A DNA stretch of 64,000 nt from Helicobacteraceae bacterium (GCA_027063225.1 JAMOSG010000034.1:1-64000); one strand, 5' to 3'. Positions 10,658 to 21,324 are shown, counted from the stretch's first letter. Numbers and translations are program-made. Notes: generated from the letters alone by a model not told the origin.

Positions 10658-12573
10658 AGTTAAAGATTTTATTTGCTGTTGTTATTGTTTTTGTGGTTGA
10701 AATGTTATTCTCTTTTTATATCAGTAAAGCAAAAGAGTTAGCGATACATGATTTTTTAAGTGTAAGGTTATCATCACTTCAAGTTGCTAAAAAAGCTATT
10801 TTAAATACTTATAGTTCTGTAAATAAAAAATATTATTATGATGTTTTACATAATAAAGATGTTATAAACCTTTTGAGAAAAATAAAATATTCACAAAATA
10901 AAAAAGAGATAGCTCTTTTACGAGGAAAGCTTTATAGACTACTTTATAAGGAGTATGACCTTTTAAAAGAGTTAGGTGTTAGACAATTTCACTTTCATAC
11001 TTATGATGGTAGAAGCTTATTACGTTTTCATATGCCTTATTTAAATGGTGATTCTTTAATAAATGTAAGAAAGTCTATAAATTTTGTAATGAAAACACAT
11101 AAATCATTTGCTGGATTTGAAGGGGGAAGAGTTTATAGTGGGTTTCGTTATGTATTTCCTATTTTAGATGGTAGTGACTACTTAGGTAGTGTTGAATTTT
11201 CTATGAATTTTGATACAGTAGCAAAAGATTTACAGCAAATTTTACCATCTCTTGGTTATGAGTTTATTGTTAAGAAATCTGAAAGTTACGATAGAGCTTT
11301 TTCACAATATAAATCGTTATTTAAAATATCAGATTTTGGAGATCAATATTTTAGTGAAGATAGTTTTGTTTTACATGGAAAAACATTACTTCAAGATAAA
11401 AAGATTATTCAAACAATTACACAAAAAGTGAAACAATCACACTGTTTTAAAGAGAATTTTGCCAAAAACAGAAGTTTTGCATCCCATTTTATTTATAACA
11501 ACGAGGGTTATAGCGTTTTATTTTTAAATATTGAAGATAATGGTAAAAAACATATTGGTTATATTATCTCCTTTGAAAAATCACCAGAAGTGCTCACAAT
11601 AGATAAACAATATAACAAAATTTTCTTTATGGGAAGTTTTGTTTTAATTCTTGTGCTTATTTTAACAATAGTACTTATTATGCAGTTTTATAAGGTGCAT
11701 CAAGAATCTCAAAAATTGCAAAAGTTTATTGATATTCAAGATGCTATTGTTGTACTAACAGATGGTGAACACTTTTATTATGTAAATAAAAGCTTTTTGG
11801 AATTTTTTGGTTATAGCTCTTTAGAAGAGTTTTTAAAAGATCATAAGTGTATTTGTGAATTTTTTATAGAAAATAGTGGCTTTTTTAGTTTAAAAGATGT
11901 AAAAGAGGATGAGGCACATTGGGTTGAATCTCTTTTAAAATTACCTGGGCGTAAACGTATTGTTTCTATGATAGACCATACAATTATTACACCTCATGCT
12001 TTTAGTGTGTCTATTGGGCATTATGATGCAAGTAAATATGTTGTAAGTTTTAGTGATATTAGTGATACTATGGAGGAAAAAATTCAAATTCAAAATCAGA
12101 TGTTAAGAGACCAATTAACAAATGCTTACAATAGACTCTATTTTGACGAAAATATAGATAGACTAGTGAATATTCATAAGGCAAAAGGAAAATACACAGG
12201 TATTATATTTTTTGATATTGATCATTTTAAAAATGTAAATGACACATATGGACACGATGTTGGAGATAATGTTTTAACAGATGTTGTCTTGACTGTAAAA
12301 AATCATATACGCCAAAGTGATAAACTTATACGTTGGGGTGGAGAAGAGTTTATTATTGTTGTGCCTATTCATACATTTGAAGAGCTTTATAATATTGCTG
12401 AGAATTTAAGAAAAGCTATTGCACAACACCATTTTAATATTGTAGAGCATATCACTTGTAGTTTTGGTATATCTATGTATGATGAAAATGAAGATCCACT
12501 TATTAATATAAAAAAAGCAGATGAAAAATTGTATAAAGCAAAAGAGAATGGTCGTAATAGGGTAGAGAAGTAG
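10654..12573 (+). CDS. Membrane diguanylate cyclase (Cache-like sensor, PAS, GGDEF)
   Basis: Two TM segments, PAS-like segment, RWGGEEF active site with upstream RQSD I-site. Confidence 0.92.
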   Translation: MKLKILFAVVIVFVVEMLFSFYISKAKELAIHDFLSVRLSSLQVAKKAILNTYSSVNKKYYYDVLHNKDVINLLRKIKYSQNKKEIALLRGKLYRLLYKEYDLLKELGVRQFHFHTYDGRSLLRFHMPYLNGDSLINVRKSINFVMKTHKSFAGFEGGRVYSGFRYVFPILDGSDYLGSVEFSMNFDTVAKDLQQILPSLGYEFIVKKSESYDRAFSQYKSLFKISDFGDQYFSEDSFVLHGKTLLQDKKIIQTITQKVKQSHCFKENFAKNRSFASHFIYNNEGYSVLFLNIEDNGKKHIGYIISFEKSPEVLTIDKQYNKIFFMGSFVLILVLILTIVLIMQFYKVHQESQKLQKFIDIQDAIVVLTDGEHFYYVNKSFLEFFGYSSLEEFLKDHKCICEFFIENSGFFSLKDVKEDEAHWVESLLKLPGRKRIVSMIDHTIITPHAFSVSIGHYDASKYVVSFSDISDTMEEKIQIQNQMLRDQLTNAYNRLYFDENIDRLVNIHKAKGKYTGIIFFDIDHFKNVNDTYGHDVGDNVLTDVVLTVKNHIRQSDKLIRWGGEEFIIVVPIHTFEELYNIAENLRKAIAQHHFNIVEHITCSFGISMYDENEDPLINIKKADEKLYKAKENGRNRVEK

Positions 12574-12615
12574 AGTTTAATTCCACTTGAATAATTTTTT
12601 GCTAAAATACATCTT

Positions 12616-13302
12616 ATGTTAATTTATGCAAAGCAACCAGTTTATTATTTTATACAAAACCATCCCCATAAGATTAAAACACTCTACCTTGCAAAAGAGA
12701 TTGAAAAAAAAGAGTATGCACGTTTTATGAAAATGGGATTTGAAGTAAAACGTATCCCTAAAGATGCAGCAATCAAAATGAGTAAAAATATGCCTCATCA
12801 AGGATTTTTAGCAGAAGTTGATGATTATATGCCAGATTCATATAAGAACTTTTTAGATAAAGAGTTTGTTTTAGTACTCTCCTCTTTAACAGATGTTGGA
12901 AATATTGGTGCTTTAGTTAGAAGTGCTTATGCTTTAGGTGTAGATGCCATTGTAGCTTGTGGTGTTAAACAACTTCCATTTGAGCATATAATGCGTACAA
13001 GTACAGGTGCACTTGTAGATATGCCATTTGCAATTTCTCATAATATTTATGATGTTTTAAACGATTTTAAAATGTCTGGATTTTTAAGTTATGGTGCAGA
13101 TATGGGTGGAGTTGATATTCGTCAAGCTTCTATTAGCCCTAAGCGTGTTTTAGTTTTAGGAAGTGAGGGTGAAGGTTTAACAAAACGTGTTGTTTCAAAA
13201 CTGGACAATATAGTAAGTATTAAAATGGCACACGATTTTGATTCTTTAAACGTAAGTGTTGCAGGTGCAATTTTGATGGATAGGATGAGATATGATGGAT
13301 GA
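12616..13302 (+). CDS. rlmB: TrmH/SpoU-family 23S rRNA 2'-O-methyltransferase
   Basis: LSSLTDVGNIGALVRSAYALGVD, VLGSEGEGL, SLNVSVAGAI motifs. Confidence 0.88.
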   Translation: MLIYAKQPVYYFIQNHPHKIKTLYLAKEIEKKEYARFMKMGFEVKRIPKDAAIKMSKNMPHQGFLAEVDDYMPDSYKNFLDKEFVLVLSSLTDVGNIGALVRSAYALGVDAIVACGVKQLPFEHIMRTSTGALVDMPFAISHNIYDVLNDFKMSGFLSYGADMGGVDIRQASISPKRVLVLGSEGEGLTKRVVSKLDNIVSIKMAHDFDSLNVSVAGAILMDRMRYDG

Positions 13303-14143
13303 TTTCCAAAGACTACAAGAGGTTGGATTAGAACAAATTCATAACGATACTCATATTGCAATTAGTCATATTAAAGCAGTATTAGAAAGAGACTATGAAA
13401 AACTTAATAAAGTACAATTTTTTGGTTTTTTATCTATTATTGAACGTGAATATGATTTAGATTTAAGTGAAGAAAAAGAGTTGGGTCTTGCTTTTTTTAA
13501 AGAGCAAGATGCTTTACATAAAGGTAGTAAAGTCTTTATTGTTGTTGAAGATGAAGAGAAAAAATCTAAACTTCCTTATATTGTAATTATTGTTTTATTT
13601 ATTATTGTAGGAGCTTTTTTAACACTAAATTATGGTTCTACAAAACTTAAGGAGATTGTATCTGCAAAACAGATTCTCTCTAGTGTTCATCAGACACCTT
13701 CTAGTTTAGAGGAAAAAATTGTAGAGAAAAATGAAACAAAACCCTCCGTTAATGTAGAACAAATACAAAAACAAGAGAGACAAACTATTTTAAAAGAGAA
13801 AAAAACTTCTTTAGAAGAGACAACAAAAAATGTAACTCCACAAAAAGAGGTACAAAATTCTCAAGAAAAATTTGTGATTGTTCCTCAACGAAAATTATGG
13901 TTAGGGTATATTGATTTACAAGAGAATAAGAAACATCAAAAAATCATCAAAGAGGCGTTAGAGTTAAATGCTTCTAAAGAGTGGCTCCTTTTTTTAGGGC
14001 ATAGCTATGTAACTATAGAAGTAGATGAGAATAATATTAGTTACAAAAATAAAAAAAGTATTCGTCTTCTTTACAAAGATGGAAAACTAAAAAAAATAAC
14101 AACTGCAGAGTTTAAAGAACTCAATAGAGGGCGTAAATGGTAA
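13292..14143 (+). CDS. Single-TM protein of unknown function, possibly RodZ-like in topology
   Basis: Cytoplasmic N-domain, TM LPYIVIIVLFIIVGAFLTL, Lys/Glu/Gln-rich linker, C-terminal domain. Gene order resembles C. jejuni Cj0153c-Cj0149c from memory. Confidence 0.7.
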   Translation: MMDDFQRLQEVGLEQIHNDTHIAISHIKAVLERDYEKLNKVQFFGFLSIIEREYDLDLSEEKELGLAFFKEQDALHKGSKVFIVVEDEEKKSKLPYIVIIVLFIIVGAFLTLNYGSTKLKEIVSAKQILSSVHQTPSSLEEKIVEKNETKPSVNVEQIQKQERQTILKEKKTSLEETTKNVTPQKEVQNSQEKFVIVPQRKLWLGYIDLQENKKHQKIIKEALELNASKEWLLFLGHSYVTIEVDENNISYKNKKSIRLLYKDGKLKKITTAEFKELNRGRKW

Positions 14144-15012
14144 AAGCTCTTTTTTTAGTTTTTTTTACAATCTTTACACTTTTTTCACAAGATGATGTTA
14201 CCCCTTTAGATGATGGGGATCCTCTTTTAAGTAAGGTACAATCTTTTTTAAATGCAGATCTTTATGAACAAAATTCTAAATTTATAGATATTGTTTTTTC
14301 TCCACGTGGAAATTTTTACAAGTATGATAAATCTTTAGATGTTGTAAAAATTATCTCTGTATTAAAAGAGAATGGTCTTTTAAAACTTCATTTTAGAGAT
14401 CCTCAAGAATTAAAATTAGAGTTTAAAACTTCTGGTTCTGCTTTGTTTTTTGTAAAACTTTTAAGTGATGCTTTACGCAATATGGGGTATTACCGGTATG
14501 TAACAATATCTTCAAACTTTGATGGAAATGAGTTTGCGTGGGATATTAGCTTAACATCTGAGTATGCGCTAGACCCTATGAATTTACAAAAAGAGCTTTT
14601 AAAAAGTGGTTGTAAAGTTTTAGATATTAAAAGAGAAAATGCAACTTCTTGGAGCTATAAAATAGATATGAGTGGTGGTTTTTTAAATGTTCCTGTTTTA
14701 GAAGATGGACAAGAGCTTAGACTTCACCGCTCGTTAGATGCACACTGGCTTGATGTTTCTAAGGTTTCATCTATTGCAATTACAAGTTCTGTTAGAAATA
14801 GATGGTACCCATATATTGCCTACTATGATGCTTCACTTAACTTAATAAAAGTGATTCGTCGTGATAAACGTTTGCGTCGTGCTCGTTTAAAAATTCCAAG
14901 TTCTGTAAAGTATATAAAAATTGCGGATGTTTACACACTAAAAAACTTAAAAGATGATCTTGTTTTACTTCCTAAAGGGAGAGAAGATAAGAAGAAACTA
15001 AATGATTTTTAA
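14137..15012 (+). CDS. Periplasmic protein of unknown function
   Basis: Signal peptide MVKALFLVFFTIFTLFSQ; overlaps the preceding gene. Confidence 0.75.
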   Translation: MVKALFLVFFTIFTLFSQDDVTPLDDGDPLLSKVQSFLNADLYEQNSKFIDIVFSPRGNFYKYDKSLDVVKIISVLKENGLLKLHFRDPQELKLEFKTSGSALFFVKLLSDALRNMGYYRYVTISSNFDGNEFAWDISLTSEYALDPMNLQKELLKSGCKVLDIKRENATSWSYKIDMSGGFLNVPVLEDGQELRLHRSLDAHWLDVSKVSSIAITSSVRNRWYPYIAYYDASLNLIKVIRRDKRLRRARLKIPSSVKYIKIADVYTLKNLKDDLVLLPKGREDKKKLNDF

Positions 15013-15047
15013 GTAGAATAAAAAATATTTTTTAGAGGATATTATAG

Positions 15048-16280
15048 ATGTTTGATGAGATAAGATTTAACAGAGTTGAAAGATTGCCAAAATATGTATT
15101 TGCTGAGGTAAATGATATCAAAATGGCAGAGCGTCGTGCTGGAAAAGATGTTATAGACTTTTCTATGGGAAATCCAGATGGAGATACACCAGAGCATATT
15201 CGTGCCAAACTTGTTGAATCTGCCCAAAAAACAAAAACTCATGGATATTCTACGTCAAAAGGTATCCCAAAACTTCTTCAAGCTATTGCAGATTGGTATG
15301 AGAGACGTTACAACTGTAAACTAGACCCACAAACAGAGTGTGTTGCTACAATGGGTTCTAAAGAGGGGTATGCACATTTGACATATGCTATTACAAATCC
15401 TGGTGATGTTGCAGTTGTACCAGATCCAACTTATCCAATTCATGAATACGCTTTTATTTTAGCTGGTGGAAATGTTGTAAAATTTGGAATAGAGTTTGAT
15501 GAAGATTATAAAGTAGATGAAGATAAATTTTTTGAGAGTTTAGATAGAGTTTTTAAAGAGAGCTCACCTAAACCAAAATATGTTCTTGTAAACTTTCCAC
15601 ATAACCCAACAACTGCTACTGTAACACCACAATTTTATGAAAGACTTGTAGCAATGGCTAAAGAGAAACGCTTCTATGTAATTAGTGATATTGCTTATGG
15701 AGATATTACATTTGATGGATACAAAACTCCATCTATTATGCAAGTAGAGGGTGCTAAAGATGTTGCAGTGGAGTCTTTTACACTTTCAAAATCATACAAT
15801 ATGGCAGGTTGGCGTGTAGGCTTTTTTGTAGGAAATAAAAAACTCATTGGTGCACTACAAAAAATTAAATCGTGGTTAGATTATGGTATGTTTACACCAA
15901 TTCAAGTAGCTGCAACAGTAGCTCTTAATGGTGATCAACAATGTGTTGTTGATATTACAAACAAATATAACCATCGCCAAGAGGTGCTTATAGAGGCATT
16001 TGGTCGCGCTGGTTGGAAAATACGTAAAAATCAAGCATCTATGTTTTGTTGGGCAAAAATTCCTGATTGTGTGCAACATTTAGGTTCACTAGAGTTCTCT
16101 AAACGCCTTTTAACTGAAGCTGGAGTTGCTGTTGCGCCTGGTATTGGTTTTGGTGAGTATGGAGAGGGGTATGTTCGTATTGCACTTATAGAGAATGATA
16201 ACCGTATTCGTCAAGCTGCAAAAAATATTAAAAAGTTTTTAAAACAGTTTGAGTGTCAAAAAGATGAGGATAAAAAATAA
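15048..16280 (+). CDS. PLP-dependent aminotransferase (AlaC / LL-DAP aminotransferase-like)
   Basis: VIDFSMGNPDGDTP, NFPHNPTTATV, SFTLSKSYNMAGWRVGFFVGN. Confidence 0.9.
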   Translation: MFDEIRFNRVERLPKYVFAEVNDIKMAERRAGKDVIDFSMGNPDGDTPEHIRAKLVESAQKTKTHGYSTSKGIPKLLQAIADWYERRYNCKLDPQTECVATMGSKEGYAHLTYAITNPGDVAVVPDPTYPIHEYAFILAGGNVVKFGIEFDEDYKVDEDKFFESLDRVFKESSPKPKYVLVNFPHNPTTATVTPQFYERLVAMAKEKRFYVISDIAYGDITFDGYKTPSIMQVEGAKDVAVESFTLSKSYNMAGWRVGFFVGNKKLIGALQKIKSWLDYGMFTPIQVAATVALNGDQQCVVDITNKYNHRQEVLIEAFGRAGWKIRKNQASMFCWAKIPDCVQHLGSLEFSKRLLTEAGVAVAPGIGFGEYGEGYVRIALIENDNRIRQAAKNIKKFLKQFECQKDEDKK

Positions 16281-17542
16281 TGGTAAAAGTTGGAATTGTA
16301 GGTGTAGGAACTGTTGGTGTTAGTGTTGCACAAATTTTAAAAGAGAATGCGGATGTTATCTCGGCTCGTGCTGGACGTGATATTGTTGTAAAAAGTGGTG
16401 TAGTTAAAAACCTCTCTAAAGATAGAGGGGTAGATATTACACTAACAGATAATGTAGATGATATTTTAAACGATGATGAGATAGAGATTGTTGTAGAACT
16501 TATGGGTGGCGTTGATGAGCCTTATGAAGTTGTTACAAAAGCACTCAAAAGTGGTAAAGCAGTTGTAACTGCAAATAAAGCACTCTTAGCATACCACCGC
16601 TATGAGCTTCAAGAGTTAGCAAAAGATATTGCATTTGAGTATGAAGCAAGTGTTGCTGGTGGTATTCCAATTATTAACGCTTTAAGAAATGGACTCTCTG
16701 CGAATCATATAGAGTCTATTATGGGTATTATGAATGGTACTTGTAACTATATGCTTACAAAAATGAGTAACGAAGGTGTTGCTTATGATGTGATTTTAAA
16801 AGAGGCACAAGATTTAGGTTATGCAGAGGCTGATCCAACATTTGATGTTGGTGGGTATGATGCTGCACATAAATTGCTTATTTTAGCTTCTATTGCGTAT
16901 GGAATCGATGCAAAACCTGAAGATATTTTAATAGAGGGTATTGAAAATATCTCTCAAGATGATATTGCATTTGCAAAAGAGTTTGGATATGCGATTAAAC
17001 TTTTAGGAATTGCAAAAAAAGATGGCAATGAAGTGGAACTTCGTGTACACGCTGCACTTGTACCACAAGATGAGATGATTGCTAAAATTGATGGTGTTAT
17101 GAACGGCATTAGCGTTGTTGGAGATAAAGTTGGAGAGACACTTTATTATGGTGCTGGTGCTGGTGGTGATGCAACTGCAAGTGCAGTTGTTGCAAATATT
17201 GTAGATATTGTTCGTGGTGGAAAATCTACGCCAATGCTTGGGTTTGATAGACCAATGGAAGCTGGAACTCTTACACTAAAAGATTCTGCAGATATTGAGT
17301 CAAAATATTATTTACGTGTAAATGTTTCAGATAAAGCGGGAGTTTTAGCACGTATTACAAAAATATTTGAAGAGCATAATATCTCAGTACAAACAATGTT
17401 ACAACGTCCAGCAGATGGTTCTTCTGCAAATCTTCTTATCTCTACACATAATGCAAAAGAGAGTGATATTCAAGCAATGATTCAAACTCTTCAAGAGTTA
17501 GACTTCGTACAATCTAAACCTGCAATGATTAGAATAGTATAA
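16280..17542 (+). CDS. hom: Homoserine dehydrogenase
   Basis: GIVGVGTVG, ANKALLAYH, GIMNGTCNYMLTKM, C-terminal ACT domain. Confidence 0.95.
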   Translation: MVKVGIVGVGTVGVSVAQILKENADVISARAGRDIVVKSGVVKNLSKDRGVDITLTDNVDDILNDDEIEIVVELMGGVDEPYEVVTKALKSGKAVVTANKALLAYHRYELQELAKDIAFEYEASVAGGIPIINALRNGLSANHIESIMGIMNGTCNYMLTKMSNEGVAYDVILKEAQDLGYAEADPTFDVGGYDAAHKLLILASIAYGIDAKPEDILIEGIENISQDDIAFAKEFGYAIKLLGIAKKDGNEVELRVHAALVPQDEMIAKIDGVMNGISVVGDKVGETLYYGAGAGGDATASAVVANIVDIVRGGKSTPMLGFDRPMEAGTLTLKDSADIESKYYLRVNVSDKAGVLARITKIFEEHNISVQTMLQRPADGSSANLLISTHNAKESDIQAMIQTLQELDFVQSKPAMIRIV

Positions 17543-17557
17543 TTTTACTATTCTAAT
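17528..17557 (+). terminator. Hairpin terminator overlapping the hom stop codon
   Basis: Perfect 12-bp stem ATTAGAATAGTA / TACTATTCTAAT. Confidence 0.65.
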
Positions 17558-17654
17558 TAGAAAACAAACTTGTGAAATAAATTTTTAAACAATAAAGATA
17601 AAATATTGAGATTATTAAAATAAAAATAAGTTTTTTTGATTGAATTGTAAGAAG

Positions 17655-17739
17655 TGGTGCGGACGAGAGGACTTGAACCTCCACACCGTAAGGCACCAGA
17701 TCCTAAGTCTGGCGTGTCTACCAATTTCACCACGTCCGC
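17655..17739 (-). tRNA. tRNA-Leu (UAG)
   Basis: Long variable arm, anticodon loop CTTAGGA, encoded CCA. Confidence 0.95.
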
Positions 17740-17780
17740 GTGGATAAGTATTTAACGTCACTTCTGACAAAAATGATAAG

Positions 17781-17857
<77 letters not shown>

Positions 17858-17860
17858 GTC

Positions 17861-17937
17861 TGGCACGCCCGATAGGATTCGAACCTATAACCGTCGGATC
17901 CGAAGTCCGATACTCTATCCAGTTGAGCCACGGGCGC
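17861..17937 (-). tRNA. tRNA-Arg (UCG)
   Basis: Anticodon loop CTTCGGA, encoded CCA. Confidence 0.95.
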
Positions 17938-17991
17938 ATGACAGCAACTGTTTTGTTTGCTTTTTCAAATAAAATAGTTGTTAAATGATAA

Positions 17992-18069
17992 TGGGGTGGA
18001 ATATGGGATTCGAACCCACGGCCCCCAGTGCCACAAACTAGTGCTCTAACCAACTGAGCTAATTCCACC
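17992..18069 (-). tRNA. tRNA-His (GUG)
   Basis: Anticodon loop TTGTGGC, encoded CCA. Confidence 0.95.
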
Positions 18070-18100
18070 ATGTTTAAAACTAAAATAAATAAAAAAAGAA

Positions 18101-18178
18101 TGGTCGGGGTGAAAGGACTCGAACCTTCGGCCCCTTGGTCCCAAACCAAGTACTCTAACCATACTGAGCTACACCCCG
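18101..18178 (-). tRNA. tRNA-Pro (UGG)
   Basis: Anticodon loop TTTGGGA, encoded CCA. Confidence 0.95.
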
Positions 18179-18211
18179 TCTTAATAAGATAACTCTTACT
18201 AAGTGGGTGGA

Positions 18212-18240
18212 ATTATAGCGGTAAATTTTTTAAATGTCAA
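18212..18240 (-). promoter_or_regulatory. Consensus sigma70 promoter of tRNA cluster 2
   Basis: Minus strand TTGACA-N17-TATAAT, followed by the same TCCACCCACTTA as cluster 1. Confidence 0.85.
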
Positions 18241-18313
18241 GTGTTTTTTGAAAAATCTTTTATAAATTTTACTTTTTTAGTATAATTGTAGAAATAAGCA
18301 TAGAGGAGAAGGG

Positions 18314-19651
18314 ATGAAAATAGCACAATTTAGCCGTTTTGGGTTTATTTTAGCAGCTGCTGGAAGTGCAGTTGGTCTTGGTAATATTTGGAAGTTTCCT
18401 TATATTACAGGTGAATATGGTGGAGGTGCATTTGTACTTGTATATCTTTTAACAGTTGCATTTATTGGTTTTTCTATAATGATTGCAGAGATGTTTATAG
18501 GGTATGAAGGAAAAAAAGATTGTGTTACATCTTTTGAAACTTTAGCACCACAAAAAAAATCTTTATGGAAATTAGCTGGTTTTCAAGGAGTTTCCGGACT
18601 TTTAATTATGACTTTTTACTCTGTTGTAATTGGATGGATTTTAAATTATATTGTAACATCATTTACTCATCTTCCAGCCTCTGTAGAGGAAGCTCAAAAT
18701 ATTTTTATGGGGATGTTAAAGAGTGACCCTTATACGCAGATTTTCTACCATAGTGTTACAGCAATCATTGTTACTTTTATTTTAACAAAAGGGATTAAAG
18801 GGGGAATAGAGAGACTCAATAAGTTTTTAATGCCACTTTTAATGCTTATTTTGGGTGGAATGTTTTTGTATGCTTTAACATTAGATGGTTTTTCTAAAGC
18901 TTGGAATTTTATGTTTGCATTTGATTTTTCTAAACTTAACTCTGAAGCATTTGTAACAGCAGTTGGACATGCCTTTTTTACACTCTCTTTAGGGATGGGT
19001 GCTATTATGACCTATGCTGCTTCTATGCAAAAAGGGACAAACTTAGTAAAAAGTGCTTTATGGGTTGTATTTTTAGATACTACTATTGCACTTATTGCTG
19101 GGCTTATGCTTTTTACATTTTTGTACCAATACGGGGCAACACCATCTAAAGGCCCTGGTCTTGTGTTTATCTCTTTGCCATCTGTTTTTTATGAGATGGG
19201 AATTTTAGGAAATATCTTTTCTGTTTTATTTTTTATAGCTCTTGCTTTTGCAGGTTTAACTTCAGCAGTTTCTTTAGTAGAACCGATGGTGCAATACTTC
19301 ATAGATAGATTCACGTGGAGTCGTTTAAAAGCTTCAGTTTTAATGGGTAGTTTTTTCTATGTTATAGGGCTTGTAGCACTTCTTTCAAATATAGATGGAT
19401 TCTCTTCTGCTTTAACATTTGGTTCTAAAAACCTTTTTGATTGGTTAGATTTTGTAACAGCAGCTATTTTACTCCCTCTTGGTGGACTTGTTATGGCAAT
19501 TTTTGTAGGGTTTGTTGTACCAAAATCTCAAGTGAGTGCACTACTTGAGCCGCAACTTGGAAAATTCTTTACTCCATGGTACTTTTCACTTCGTTATATT
19601 ACACCTATTGCAATGTTTATAGTTATTTTAAATCTTATAGGAGTTTTCTAA
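18314..19651 (+). CDS. Sodium-dependent transporter, NSS/SNF family
   Basis: RFGFILAAAGSAVGLGNIWKFPYITGEYGGGAF signature. Confidence 0.93.
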   Translation: MKIAQFSRFGFILAAAGSAVGLGNIWKFPYITGEYGGGAFVLVYLLTVAFIGFSIMIAEMFIGYEGKKDCVTSFETLAPQKKSLWKLAGFQGVSGLLIMTFYSVVIGWILNYIVTSFTHLPASVEEAQNIFMGMLKSDPYTQIFYHSVTAIIVTFILTKGIKGGIERLNKFLMPLLMLILGGMFLYALTLDGFSKAWNFMFAFDFSKLNSEAFVTAVGHAFFTLSLGMGAIMTYAASMQKGTNLVKSALWVVFLDTTIALIAGLMLFTFLYQYGATPSKGPGLVFISLPSVFYEMGILGNIFSVLFFIALAFAGLTSAVSLVEPMVQYFIDRFTWSRLKASVLMGSFFYVIGLVALLSNIDGFSSALTFGSKNLFDWLDFVTAAILLPLGGLVMAIFVGFVVPKSQVSALLEPQLGKFFTPWYFSLRYITPIAMFIVILNLIGVF

Positions 19652-19652
19652 A

Positions 19653-19922
19653 ATGGTATCAGCTGCAAAAAAGTTATTACAAGAGCATAATATTAATAGT
19701 GCATCAACTATTGAGTTTGACGTTAATGGTAAAATTCACAGTTTTACATTTGAAGAGATTATAAAAATATATGCTGAGGCTTCAAAAGAGTCACAGCTTG
19801 TTTTCTTACGCTCGTTACAAAAAGCGCTAGAGGCAAAAGAGATGGGAGCGCAAAAGTTTTTTGAGGGGATGGGAAAACTTTTGTTGATGTCCCATCTCTC
19901 TGAAAACTTTAAGGTAGATTAA
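19653..19922 (+). CDS. Small protein of unknown function
   Basis: 89 aa, immediately downstream of the transporter. Confidence 0.7.
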   Translation: MVSAAKKLLQEHNINSASTIEFDVNGKIHSFTFEEIIKIYAEASKESQLVFLRSLQKALEAKEMGAQKFFEGMGKLLLMSHLSENFKVD

Positions 19923-20698
19923 AACTGAATCATACCATCTGTTGGACTAGAAGCAGTAGCATAAGGGCGTTTTGCAATACGTCCAGCTAAGTAGCTCATA
20001 CGTCCAGCTTGTACTGCGTGTTTCATTGCAGTTGCCATTGCAATTGGGTCTTTTGCTTGAGCAATTGCAGTGTTTGTAAGCACTCCATCAGCTCCAAGTT
20101 CCATTGCATAAGCAGCGTCACTTGCACACCCAATTCCAGCATCTACAATTACAGGTACACTTACAGCTTCACGAACAAACACAACATTGTAAGGGTTTTG
20201 AACACCTAAACCACTTCCAATTGGAGCAGCAAGAGGCATAACAGCGTGAGCTCCAGCATCTTCTAAACGTTTAGCCATAATTGGATCATCTGAAGTGTAA
20301 GCCATAATAGTAAAGCCCTCTTTTGCAAGAACTTCACACGCTTTAATAGTCTCTAGTACATCTGGATAAAGAGTTTTTTGAGTATCACCAATAACTTCAA
20401 GTTTAATAAGGTCTATCCCTGTTGCTTCACGAGTAAGTCTAAAAGTAGTAATTGCTTCCTCTGCAGTTACACAACCAGCAGAGTTTGGTAAAAATTTTAC
20501 ATTTGTTCCAGCAAAAGTATCACGAAGATTCTCTTTATCTGGATCTGTAATATTTAAACGTCTAACAGCTACAGTAATAAGTTCACTTCCACTTGCAAGT
20601 GTTGCCTCTTTTGTCATCTCAAAAGAGTCATATTTTCCACTTCCAACAATTAAGCGCGAACCTAGTTCATATTTTCCAATTTTTAAAATATTGTCCAC
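19919..20698 (-). CDS. thiG: Thiazole synthase
   Basis: [54 protein letters not shown]. Confidence 0.95.
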   Translation of the reverse strand: MDNILKIGKYELGSRLIVGSGKYDSFEMTKEATLASGSELITVAVRRLNITDPDKENLRDTFAGTNVKFLPNSAGCVTAEEAITTFRLTREATGIDLIKLEVIGDTQKTLYPDVLETIKACEVLAKEGFTIMAYTSDDPIMAKRLEDAGAHAVMPLAAPIGSGLGVQNPYNVVFVREAVSVPVIVDAGIGCASDAAYAMELGADGVLTNTAIAQAKDPIAMATAMKHAVQAGRMSYLAGRIAKRPYATASSPTDGMIQF

Positions 20699-20823
20699 TT
20701 TTTCTTCCTAAGGTATTAAATTTATTGATTTATAGCATAAGCAATCTTACAAAAACAATAAAATTATTTTTTTATTTACTCTATAAAGATAGTATTCATT
20801 CAAATATTTTTAGGAGAAGAGAA

Positions 20824-21324
20824 ATGAAAATTTTACTTACACTACTTATGAGTGCTCTATTTTTTATTGGTTGTTCAGATGATGAAGCGCTAAAAAATGC
20901 ACAAGCAAAACTTGTAGTTGGAAACATTTTAGCAAATTTAGAGTTACCAGATCAACACCAAAAGATGAAAAAACTTTCAAAAGATACAAAATATCTTATT
21001 TTTTCATTTTCAAAACCTGTAGGGCATATGTGTAACGCATTTTTACAAGATAAAAAGCCAACATACCTACAACAGTTTAATGCACTTTACATTGCAGATG
21101 TATCCCCAGCACCATCTATTATTAAAAATATGTTTATCTTACCAGATTTAGAGAAACTTCCATTTGAGATTTTACTTATTAATGATGATAAACTCTCAGC
21201 AGAGTTTCAAAAGGGTATAGATACTACAAAAATTGTTGTAGCAACACTAGATAATTTTAAAATTGTTAAGATAGATTATTTTGCAGATGCAAAAGCATTA
21301 GAGAGTTTTTTAAGTAAAAATTAG
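20824..21324 (+). CDS. Putative lipoprotein
   Basis: MKILLTLLMSALFFIGCSDDE lipobox. The track start at 20593 lies inside divergent thiG and is not credible. Confidence 0.8.
   Translation: MKILLTLLMSALFFIGCSDDEALKNAQAKLVVGNILANLELPDQHQKMKKLSKDTKYLIFSFSKPVGHMCNAFLQDKKPTYLQQFNALYIADVSPAPSIIKNMFILPDLEKLPFEILLINDDKLSAEFQKGIDTTKIVVATLDNFKIVKIDYFADAKALESFLSKN

Noticed and set aside
20593-20823. N-terminal extension of the lipoprotein ORF
   Set aside because: Overlaps divergent thiG; the signal peptide/lipobox starts at the ATG at 20824.
20699-20823. TPP riboswitch upstream of thiG
   Set aside because: The short leader lacks recognisable thi-box sequence (CTGAGA / ACCTGATCTGG-like).
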